Assembly: GCF_043290135.1 (NCBI RefSeq)
Contig: NC_134701.1
Location: 61,376,502-61,440,501 of the forward strand
DNA: 64,000 nt
Reading direction: 5' to 3'
Source of the DNA: Rhipicephalus microplus
Lineage: Eukaryota; Arthropoda; Arachnida; Ixodida; Ixodidae
Shown here: piece after piece, positions 23,347 to 32,956 of the stretch
Layout of the letters: the number at the start of each line of letters is the position of its first letter
How positions within the stretch are numbered: the first letter of the stretch is position 1
Translations under genes and position numbers: made by a program
Notes under the pieces: model-generated
What the model saw: only the letters and a program-made list of their open reading frames with translations
Told to the model about the DNA's origin: nothing
The model's database searches: none

Positions 23347-23837
23347 GTAAAAAGAAATAAGCCGAGATGGGAGTAAAGGACCTTGTCCTCTAGCGCACGC
23401 CCCGATGGAAGTTTTATAAACACCGTCTGGAGGGAGTAAAAAATTTACTCCCCAACAGTAGGGAGTTCTTGCATGGTGCCAGGGGGGTTTTTATTTACAT
23501 CCGTTGGGGAACTTTTTCAGGTCAGTATGGGAGTAAATTTTCTGCATCGACCGAAAAAAAATTACGTCAGCAGCCATACCATGCGTAAGCGAAACTTTAA
23601 TTAGATTACATTTAATGCGCACAACAATGATTATGGTACACAAACATTCTCACAACGTTCACGTAATATTACAACACTCGCACTCACCACAGCCTGCCAC
23701 ACGCACTACACGCCTACCATATAGCCACCGGGTATATATAGGCACCACATTCTGACCTCCCATGTAGCCCTGGTGAAAGCCTTTTTTTGCTAATAATTAA
23801 ACTCCTCCCGACCCTATAGAGTCGGGAGGAGTTGTTC
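23347..23837. mobile_element. Unclassified 491-bp insertion with 6-bp target duplication
   Basis: It splits LINE K precisely. TACACT occurs once on each side (23341-23346 and 23838-23843), and removing the insert plus one copy restores the LINE K reading frame (LWECTSSKWERS). The insert has no coding capacity. It carries GGGAGTAAA three times (23373, 23433 and 23537, approximately) and a 13-bp perfect hairpin at its right end. It lacks inverted termini, so class is unclear. Confidence 0.6.
23800..23833. repeat. 13-bp perfect hairpin at the insertion edge
   Basis: AACTCCTCCCGAC (23800-23812), an 8-nt loop and GTCGGGAGGAGTT (23821-23833). It lies four bases from the right target duplication. 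Subterminal hairpins occur in several rolling-circle or non-autonomous elements, but no other hallmark of those is present. Confidence 0.7.
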
Positions 23838-24566
23838 TACACTCCCAGAGCATGTTTGCGAGTGTCGCTGTGTGTCCACATGGATGGGCATGTATCGCTG
23901 GGGTATGCATGAGGATAATAAACGTGAAGCGTCCCAAGGTTTGGGTACGTGTGTGCCTGTAATAGACTAGGGTTAATGCCTGGGGTCGGTTAAGTTTCGG
24001 ATGTGGTGGTGAAAAACTTGTGGCGTTCCAGGTAAAAGTGCTTTGTTATTTCAATGTACGTAATTGGTGCATCCCGATTGGTATCTAACCCAGCAAGATG
24101 GGGTCGCCCTGTGGCAGTGTGGTCGGTAAGTGCGCGCGCTGCATCATGGGCGATCTCGTTGAGGTTGGATAGGACACCCGCCACCTGGCCGGGATGGGCA
24201 GCAAACCAGGTGACAGTATGGGGCTTCAGGGCACTCGGGTCTGCTTTGCGCAGGATACGTAGCGCTTGGTCGGAGATGACTCCGCGTTCGAAGGCTTTGA
24301 TGCCCGGCCTGCAGTCGCTGTAGATGAACTCCCGTTTGCTGTCGAGCATAGCTATAGCTATAGCTATTTGCTCCGCTACTTCGGGGCTTCAGGTGAGGAT
24401 TACCAACTCATTTATTTCGATGTCCAAGTGCTCGTAGAGCAGGATTTTCCCCTTACCTTTTCGTCGTCGCTGCCACGGCACGTCAGAGCGCGTGACATCT
24501 GTCCATTGACACTTTTTCTTTTTTTAATGCGAAGCATTTCTTAGCAAACTTCAGTGACTTGGAGCA

Positions 24567-24588
24567 TATCTATCTATCTATCTATCTA
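24567..24588. repeat. (TATC)n microsatellite
   Basis: About five 4-bp units. Confidence 0.8.
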
Positions 24589-24869
24589 GCTGCTTTTGTT
24601 TGGATGTTTTCATGGTCTGGCGTTAACCAAAATTAGCATGGGAGGTTATCATCGTTTGACGAGTATGACGCACTGGTCAAGACCTCAATAATGTCGCAAT
24701 TTCGTCGTGTACGTCGTCAAAAGCTTCCCGCCAGACAGTGGCATATACCCACGGGCAAGTACGTACCGCAGATATGTGGGTTTGCGCCCTAGGCGATTCA
24801 CACTTAGTATCTACTCAGGACCGACGAGAACACACATGGGCAATTTAAACGCGCCAGCTTTTAAATACC

Positions 24870-25480
24870 TGACATCGGTAGTGTCGACCTGATGAATGCA
24901 AAGAATAAATATTAGGGTTCCATCCGCAATCAAACCCAAGCATTCTGCGTGGCAATGAAACATTTGACCACAGCGCTACGGCAGGTCTCTGAACTTCTTT
25001 GCAAATAGACGCAAATCTTCGTGAAACCTCTATAGTGTTTGCAGTGCTGCTAATCCAATTTTATAAATATTACATATGTACTGTTTTGACACAGCTGTGA
25101 CGTTGGGTTGACGTCAATTGTTTTTACGTGTAACGATCTGAAGTATATTTATATAGCAGTGCTCAGGGCCAGCATCCTTGCGAGCATCAGCGCTTCGTGT
25201 CAGCTTCTGGTGTGGCTAATACGCATGTTCCAGTAGGCATTGTTGCGCAAATGCAAACAACTGGCTGTATAAACATGTGCAAATCTTCAACATGTGTCCA
25301 TGCATGCAACATTTGTACATATATTCAGCGTAATTTCATGACGAGTCGCTAAATAAAAAAATTGCAACATGGTGACCTTCTCTGCGCATGCTTCGCACAA
25401 CGTCGATTCCGAGGTAAGTGGAATCTGCCGAATGTTTTTTTTCCTCTGACGCCCACATCAATTGTGAAATGCTTCTGTTC
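24870..25480 (-). repeat. Dispersed repeat, copy 2
   Basis: Second copy of the repeat at 2205-2835, in the same orientation: GATGAATGCAAAGAATAAA, GACCACAGCGCTACGGC, TTTTATAAATATTACAT, TGGTGTGGCTAAT and CGTCGATTCCGAGGTAAGT match in order. The tRNA-like core (minus strand, about 24915-24985) is more degraded here. The repeat abuts the integrase end of the minus-strand Gypsy element. Confidence 0.6.
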
Positions 25481-27084
25481 TTGCTCGATCACCAAATTCC
25501 GTCCAACGTACGGTGGTTGCAGCGGTTAGCGAATTACGTATGTCCCCAAATAAACATGAGTGGCGGTTTGTAAATTCTTGAAGAGAAACGGCTTGTGTGT
25601 CGACTTATGCCGCACCGCCGCTGGACAAATTGTCTTGAAAATATTCTGCAAGCGTTTCAGGTAAAATGAAGTATCCGGTTCGCTTTGCTGAGCAAGCTAT
25701 TGGCTGATAAACTCAGCAGTCAGCCGTAGTGAAGTGCCATAAAGTAGCATAATGAAGATCTCATCAAATGTACTTCCTATACCAAACAAAAAGTACCAGA
25801 AGCAAAGCGACAACCCAGTGGTCTGTGTCACCATGAGCCATCAGCGCAGCTTTCAATCGCCTGTGAAAGCTCTCTCCTCTATGCCAATTGCTTGTGGGGG
25901 AATTGCTGATATGCGCTGATGGTGCATTCCCAAAAGCCGTGAGAAGTGGTGGAAAAATGACGATTACAATTGTCTGTCTCGGTCGTTAACCACTTTTTCT
26001 TAAACTCCAACGGACGATTACCACAAGCTAACAAAAGCGTTGGATAAGGTTCCGGCTATAATATCGCTGAATGGTGCTGCTTCAGGCCACCTGGTGAATC
26101 TGTCAACAATTGCCAAAAGGTAACGATATCTTTTAGAAGGAGGAAAAGTCTGATGATATCTATTTGTAGCTTGAGGCAGCAGTTGCCTGGAAGCAGAAAC
26201 ATTCAAAAGGACGTCTGGTATGTCGTTGTATTTTGTATCGCTAAGAAAGCCGAGACTCCTCAGGCTAATTTCGAAGATCAGTGCACATTCTACGTCACAC
26301 ACCTCGTTCACTCACGAGTCTCTGCGTTGCTTTATTACCAGGATAGGAAAAAGGATGAACGTGTTCGAATCATCTTCGCCTTGGTGTGAGCGGTACAAAA
26401 GGTTTTGGCGAGTCGGTCGACTTGTGACACGCTAGCGTTAGGTTTGTGCCTGGTAGTGGACAATTTTTGGACTGCAAACTCGTAGATGTACGTATACGCT
26501 CTGATCTTCTTCATCCTCCGACTGTGCTGACGGAAGCTGTGCATCTGTCACCTGCGCGCGTTTTATTCGTTTGACTCGAGTTGGTGCATCAGCCGAAATA
26601 TTCATCGCACCCTTGACGGGCTCAATCTGCATTGAAAACTTGGCTTGGTGAGCCAACGGCCTAGTTTCTTTCAGTGAGTAGTTCGTTCCTTCAGATATCA
26701 TCGCTCAAGCAAGTGCCTTATGGTTGGTGAACGAAGTGAAACGACGTCCTTCGATAAAATAGCGAAAGTGCTTCACGATGAGGTAACATGCAAAAAGTTC
26801 ACAGCCAAAAAGGCCTGAGCGGGTCTAGGGTCCGGACAGCTTTTCCGAAAAGTCCCAGAGGCTTCCACTGAACTGCTGTACAACTCCAACTGCCACACCA
26901 GAAGAGCTCACCATAAAACTGGTGGAGCATCGTGCTTTGGATGCGTTAGAAGCAATAATTCAGCGAGTTCGTCTTTATGTCGAAAAAGCTTGTTCCGCGA
27001 CGTCTGCCCCGGCTGGTGTTGATTTCGCCCAAATCAGCGGTTCTTCCAGAGAACTAAGCGATGTAGCACAAGACGATATAAAAC

Positions 27085-28962
27085 CAAGGAGGTTCTATAG
27101 AACCCCTGTAGTGGCAATCCCGGCCGCCACCAACGAAAGCAAGTGAAGCCGCTGGCGGCCATATTGCTAGAGGAAGAACAGGGCGGAACCACCATAGACC
27201 ACAATGGAATACGTGCGTTGCGCGCGTTGGTTTGCAGTTCCACGATAAAAAAATGAGATGGAAACTACTTATATGTTACACCAACGAATATATGGCTCTT
27301 TTTTATTTATGGAACAAATTATTTTATGCCCTCAATGTCAACTGCACGCTTTCAGATCAATGTGTTGTCGAGGGAAGCTTCGCATATCGAGCTTCATGGC
27401 GCACTACTGCGGTACAAAAGGGCTGTAGTATATATTGAGTGTTTTAAGAAATGTGCCTGCAGATACTCAAGACCAAGGGAAACGCGACATTTGCTCGCCT
27501 CTTTCATATATGTTCTTGTGTATGTGTCGGCAGATTATCAGAGAATATGTAAGGAAGTTGCAATGATTAAATATATAGTTAGAAAAGAGAGGTAATTAAA
27601 TAAACTGGGCATCACCAGTGATTTTTATAGAGTTATCTAACTCTAACCAATTTACAAGCGGAAATAAAACCGAAGCACCGATGTCGCGTGCAACCGACAA
27701 ACTCCAGCGAATATACCCCTAATGAACCTTTTATAAGAACGACTGCAGGGCGTTAGTTCTGCATAATATTTATCGACTTCCATTGGCGACTTGTGTTTTC
27801 ATGACAAGCGCAGCCTTCAGAGCCTCGAAAGGAGGTAGCTCGATGTTTGATATAACGCCACTCACTGTCCTTGTCTCTGTGTCGTCGTTCGGTTCTCGCG
27901 CTATAACAATCGTCCTGACATACCAACTAGCCCAAGCTGCCACACTTCTAAGCCACTCACTCATTTTGGTAAATTCGTCTATGGGTGTTTTGGTTTCGGT
28001 TTCATCGGCAAGATAGAATGGATTTGAAAGGTTTCTCATCTTGTTTTAGACGCAATTGCTTATTTTCGTGACTACATTCCATTGAAGCTACGTCAAAGAA
28101 GTAGAAACTAACAGGCTTTTGGAAATGCGCTCAGAAAGCAGGAAATATCGAAGGTGCACTGCCAGGCCGCAGTCCGGTTGTCTGCCCCGTTCTGTCGAAG
28201 CAGCATTTTTCGAATTGAATGAACAGAGGTGGTCACTGCCTGTTGCTCTCCAACTATTTCTTCGAGGAGCACGTTCCCAGGCTGAATGCAGCGCATTGTC
28301 TTTCGGAAACCTGTAACACGGATAATCACAGCATGGAATATTGTCTACGTTTGCGAATTCTTCAATAAATATGCACCAAATGCGATATTCACTCACCAAA
28401 AAAATATGCATGCACGCCGTCACTCTTGCCTTGTATTAAAACATCAGAAAACTTGGAATTCAAAAAGCATCAAGCCATCCTACACGTTCCAATGTTTGAT
28501 ACGTGGAGCGATCAGCCACATGTGCTTCGTCTATTAACTTAAAACTCATGAACAACGTCGTGTCAGTGAGCATTTAAAGCTTTAAGTTACCTTCTTTACA
28601 GCTATACGCATGTATTACACGCATGCGCACTTTTCATATTGTTTATATTTTAACAGCATATGCGCAAAAACAGGCGATGTCAGCGAATCAAGCGAGAATA
28701 CTTACACGTAAAAAATGATCCCAGGCGTCTTCTTGGTGCGATTTGTGCAGCCAAAAGCGACGCAGGAAGTCACCATGACCTTGTAAAATCTTTAACTGCT
28801 TTACAAAAGCATGTCACAGTCTCCAACGGCTACTGCGAGGGTGGAGCTACGAAGCGCACTTTGTCGTCTGCTTCCGAATGTTTACTTTTCCAATATGGTG
28901 GCGACCAGTGTCATTTATTGGGCGCACCTCCACTCTAGCAGACATAGTATAGAACCTCCTTG
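27085..28962 (-). mobile_element. P-like DNA element carrying a THAP domain
   Basis: 15-bp perfect inverted ends CAAGGAGGTTCTATA (27085-27099) and TATAGAACCTCCTTG (28948-28962), flanked by TATAAAAC and TATAAAAT, an 8-bp target duplication with one mismatch. P-superfamily elements make 8-bp duplications and encode THAP-type transposases, which fits the THAP exons inside on the minus strand. At 1878 bp it is short for an autonomous element and shows no recognisable catalytic core, so it is non-autonomous or decayed. It interrupts Gypsy L within the RT-RNase H hinge. Confidence 0.65.
28083..28893 (-). pseudogene. THAP-domain coding remnant, two exons
   Basis: Exon 1 (about 28774-28707 upstream limit uncertain; ATG near 28773) reads MVTSCVAFGCTNRTKKTPG then IIFYV and ends at a donor GTAAGTATT near 28706. 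Exon 2 starts after TTACAG near 28316 and reads FPKDNALHSAWERAPRRNSW, RATGSDHLCS, then in a shifted frame FEKCCFDRTGQTTGLRPGSA and PSIFPAF. This is the C2-C-H zinc-binding, DNA-binding THAP module (C..GC, AW, C..HF, terminal P-S-I-F-P-x-F). A small indel near 28235 breaks it. Downstream, 28039-27770 is an open frame with no recognised domain. Confidence 0.6.
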
Positions 28963-29165
28963 TATAAAATGCCCTCTGAAAGTTCACTCAACCAAAAAAA
29001 CGTTGGAGTTTTCGGATTGAGTTTTAACGAGGCAATTTACAATGACTTGAAATTTATCAGGAAAAGGCTTTACGCCAAGAAACTCCATTGATATCACTTC
29101 AAATTGGCACTTCTCTGTATTAATCACAAGATCAAGCTCCTCAAGTCGGTTAACCCTTTCCAGCA

Positions 29166-30911
29166 CTGGGGTGACCCCAGGTTACCCCACTTTTTTTCAT
29201 TTCTTTCCTCTTAAAACACGCGAGTCCCACGCGTAGGGTTTTAAATGGTGCATATTCTAAAGTTCTGGCAATTCCAAAGCGATTACGCTACTTTGGTTGG
29301 GCTTCATTGTGACAGGTTATGTTTGCTTTCTTCCAGCTTCCGCCATCCTCAAGGCACGCTAGACGGTGAACCCAATATGTACTTATAGATAAAAAGGTAT
29401 ACGCTGTTCCTACTATGTTGATAATGCCGGAGAGCACGTTGTAAGAATAGCTAACGCTAGGGACTATAGAATTGAATGGCTGTACTTGCACCGGAAGTGG
29501 TCAGTGGACCTTTACTGCATGGTGGTAACTTCAGGCGATGACGTCATACCTGACAAACCAAAACTGACAATTTTTGTTTTTGCGAAAAAATCTTTTTCTG
29601 CAAAACACCTAATACTTTGTCAAAACTCTGTTTTCTAACAAAAATGGGGTTCTGTGCATGAAAGAGTAAAAAAAATGCAGCCCGCCCATCTTCCCACTAG
29701 GGAACTGTGTCGCAACGTGGTGGGGGTAACTCGTGAATGTTGTGTAATTGGGTATGGTTTGGGACTGGTCAATTGTTATTTGTCCTTGTTATCTTTATTT
29801 ATTGAATGAAGGAGAAGCGTTGCCTTCAACGTCAAACGAGAGCCAGGTAAAGACGCCCTTGAGTGAATTCGGAACGTCCGATCCAGTCAGTGCCTACTTA
29901 AGCGGGTGGCCAATGGCTTCCAGTTCACACTGAAGCCTCCGCTTTTAAAAGCGAGCGAAATTATCCTGCCACTGAAACGCAGTGTCATTCGCATTGTACG
30001 TGCCCCGCGCCACCTAAAATGCCATGTACCACGGGGTGAATGCGGGATGGATGCGCTCTCACGCGGTTGTTGTCGCGGCTTGCAAACGCCACTACGCTAT
30101 TCGGTGGCCAACACTTCTATGATTATCGAATGCAGGAAGCAAAATGAAGCAGTAATGCTCACTTTCCTGGCAAGTGGCTCTCTTGCAATGCATGAAGAGC
30201 AGAAAAAAAGCACAGACCCCAGTGGCGTTGGTGGGATCGTCTTGCTCTGCAAGACCGCGACATGCTTTGTCACGCCGACGACAAGCTCGGTCACCTTTCT
30301 CACGAAATAGGGACCTGAAGTAAGCACGGAGTGAGTCAAACGCCCGTTGCTTACAGCCTTCAGTTAGGTGCACAGCGACATGATAATTAGGTAAGGCTCG
30401 GCCACAACTTTTTTAAAAATTTTTTCGACTAGCGCTCCCATTGGTCCATGGCGACCGATTCGGTGGCTGACGCCGCAAAAATCGAGAGCGATTGAGAGCG
30501 ATCTGTGCGGAGAGGGCCCTCTCAGTGGATATCACCGTCACCGAATAGGATTCAGCGCACTATCGGCGGCCGTAATACTCAGTGTGAACGCGCCCCGACA
30601 CGGTAGCTGAATCAAGCAGCCATGCTATTGAACAGTTGTGCAGCACGAGCAGTCGTTTTTTACTAGCGGACGCTGCCTGCATCAACCTTGAAAGGTGAGA
30701 GATGGAAGCGGCAGTTTTGCGGGACTCTTGATGGGCCGACACGAGGCGCAAGCATGCACGTCTCGGCAAAAAACATGTGCCTGTGGAACGAGACGTGATA
30801 AGCGAGCACGCGCATGGTAAGATGGATTAATATGGCTGCACCCTTTAGATTGATTGGTGGCTAACGCCACCAAGCCGTGATACTTGGTGAACCAAAAACT
30901 AGATTTAACTT
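29166..30911. other. No recognisable gene
   Basis: Sequence between Gypsy L and LINE G. It begins next to TTAACCCTTTCC (29149 onward), which resembles a piggyBac-type end, but no partner end in the same target was found. Frames such as 29906-30310 and 30092-30373 (minus) overlap and have no domain. Confidence 0.35.
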
Positions 30912-32768
30912 TTTTTTGCTTCAAATTTAGAGGTTGAGGACGGGTACTTTGCAGTGAAGGGTTTAATTTTCACTCGTGCCTTGACTTTGGCCACCAATGA
31001 GATAACCTCCTTCTAGTTAATTCTACCCGCTTAGTCTACTTTGCCCTCCCTGTTCCTAAACCCCAGTGCTTTGAAAAACGCTGCGCCATCATCCTGAACT
31101 ATAGGGTGAAGCCATTTATAGTGTCCGGCCGTTTCCTGCTCCTCTCCACACGCACTGCATACTATGTCTACTCCTTCGTATTTCCCCCGATATGTCTTGG
31201 TTCGCAATACTCCTGTCCTCGCCTCAAACAGTAGAGAACTATACCCGGAGTATCATCGTAGATTCTTTTCTTGGCGATTTTCTACTTAAAAGATCAATAG
31301 ATCTCTAGTGCGGACATCTTAATAATGCCGATTCTCCACTTATTGGTCTCAGCTCCTTCACGTTTTTCTTAACCAATAATTCTTTTTGGTTTGGCCCCCT
31401 GCTGTTTTCGAAGTATTTACCCGTCAATTTTCTTGTTCCCTTCCTCCATTTGGTATCGAGATTCTTCATGTACAAGTAGCTAAAAACCTTTCTAGCCCAA
31501 CGCTCCTCCCCCATTTCTCTCAATCGCTTCTCATATTTTATCTTGCTGCTAGCTTCCCTGCCCTCAAATGATGTCCATCCCATATCACCTTGTACTTCCT
31601 GATTTAGTGCATTCCCGTGAGCACCTAAGGCAAGCCTACCTATCCATGTTGCTTAATTTTTAATCTTGCTTGAACTTCTGATCTCAGGCACAAGACCGCA
31701 TCGCCGAACGTCAGACCAGGAACCATGCCCCCTTTCCATATTCATCTCACAACATTTTACCTATTGTAATTCTACAGTGCCCCAATTTTCATCACTGCTG
31801 CTTTCCTGTTACCTTTAAATGTCACGTATATTTCGTGCTCCCTTAGGTACTCGGTCTCATTGCTTATCCATACGCCCAGATATTTGTATTTATCTATTAT
31901 CTCTAGCGTGACCTCTTGTATTCTAAGCTCCCTACCTTCATCATCATTGAAAATCATGACTGCTGATTTTTCCTTACTGAATCTAGATTCTAACCTATCT
32001 CCCTCATTACTGCAGATGTCCTTTAATCTCTGCAAATCTTCCTTGTTTTCGGCCATTAGCACTATAATAACGGCGTACATCAATGCTGGTAGCGGCTGTT
32101 CAAGGAGTTTTATTTGAGTGAGGAAAGATAGGTTGAAGCCAAGTCCTCTTCCCTCTAATTTGGCCTCTAATTTTTGTGGGTACATCATGAATAACAGGAG
32201 TGACAGAGGATAACCCTGACTAAGCCCCCGTTTTACCTCTGTAGGCTTGGATACCTGTTTTTTCCACTTCATAACTACCTTGGTACACTTATAGATATCC
32301 TTTAAAAGATTAGTGACTCCATCTTGCACACCTAGTGTGTACAGTATTCCCCACAAGTCCTCTCGAACCACGCTATCCTACGCTCCCTTGATATACAAGA
32401 ATGCTAGACAAAAGCCTGTGTTCCTTTTCTGCTATTTCGATGCACTGTGTCAGTGAGAACAGATTGGCTTCCAACCTCCTGTGTTTCCGAAACCCATTCC
32501 GCAGTTCCCTCAGCACGCACTCATCCTCTATCCATACCTGCACTCTTTCCTTTTTTAATCTGCATCGCCAGGCTGTAGACCACTGATGTCACTGTTATAG
32601 GATGGTAGTTGTTCATGTCAGCTTTGTGCGCCTTTCCTTACAGATCATGCTCATCCTGCTAAGTTTCCATTCATCGGGGACTTCACCATTGATTACTATA
32701 TTGCTCACTGCCTCTCTCAAAATCCGCTTAGACTTTTGACCCAATGTCTTTATCAACGTAATTGGAAT
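30912..32768 (-). pseudogene. LINE G, 3' half: RT palm/thumb and C-terminal zinc finger
   Basis: Minus strand. INGEVPDEWKLSRM (near 32690), then RT core with LSQGYPLSLLLFMMYPQKLE (usually RQGCPLSP), LMYAVIIVLMAEN at the catalytic site (degraded), and DKYKYLGVWISNE (32371-31772). Then ERWARKVFSYLYMKNLDTKW (31500 region) and a C-terminal CSACGEEQETAGH motif near 31150. An A8 tract near 30912 may be the 3' end. RQGCPLSP and the C-terminal zinc finger indicate a LINE group different from A-E. It is 3' of the LINE B insertion; its N-terminal half lies at 37826-39350. Confidence 0.7.
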
Positions 32769-32769
32769 T

Positions 32770-32816
<47 letters not shown>

Positions 32817-32818
32817 TA
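32768..32818. repeat. (TTTA)n tract, the 3' tail of LINE B
   Basis: About 12 units; on the minus strand it is the (TAAA)n tail directly after the LINE B 3' UTR. CR1/L2-type LINEs commonly end in microsatellites rather than poly(A). Confidence 0.8.
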
Positions 32819-32956
32819 CACACTGCAGCCCTATTCAGGGCTATCGCAGGAATGGGACGTTATATAATACTAGGCAACAGAGAAAAAATACAAACAAATA
32901 ATACAAGTTGTGAAGCAAGTTCACTCGTAACAAAGCAAAAGTAAACATGAAGTTAA

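Larger units (their letters stand above)
23165..24385 (-). pseudogene. LINE fragment K: RNase H, cysteine/histidine tail and 3' end
   Basis: Minus strand. About 24349-23990 encodes an RNase H domain of the I/R1-group LINE type (DCRPGIKAFERGVISDQALRIL, HTVTWFAAHPGQVAG, LNEIAHDAARALTD). It continues to HALGV near 23845, is broken by an insertion, and resumes at 23340 with WERSLSSSFLADQQWVVQQA and SLSVPTWETPATR before a stop. The 3' end near 23165 has AATAAAGT and CATTCCATTCCATT-type repeats. EN and RT are not in the window, so this is a 5'-truncated copy. Confidence 0.7.
25490..29165 (-). mobile_element. Gypsy pol remnant L (RT thumb, RNase H, integrase), interrupted
   Basis: Minus-strand LTR-retrotransposon pol in the order RT, RNase H, integrase. 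RT: LEELDLVINTEKCQF and KTQSE at 29165-28985. RNase H: 27075-26400, with GVAVGVVQQ, ACYLIVKHFRYFIEGRRFT and VKGAMNISADAPTRV. Integrase: 26145-25490, with YRYLLAIVDRFTRWPEA, an altered IPPQAIGIEERAF (usually HPQANG..ER), LLYGTSLRL and a C-terminal HVYLGT..PLQPPYVG. Many stops and frameshifts; protease, gag and LTRs are not seen. A P-like element sits between RT and RNase H. Confidence 0.75.

Noticed and set aside
29149..30964. piggyBac-type element (TTAACCCTTTCC at left, AGGGTTTAA at right)
   Set aside because: The left flank is Gypsy L and the right flank is LINE G, so the two ends do not share a target; the right end is poor and lies within LINE G sequence.
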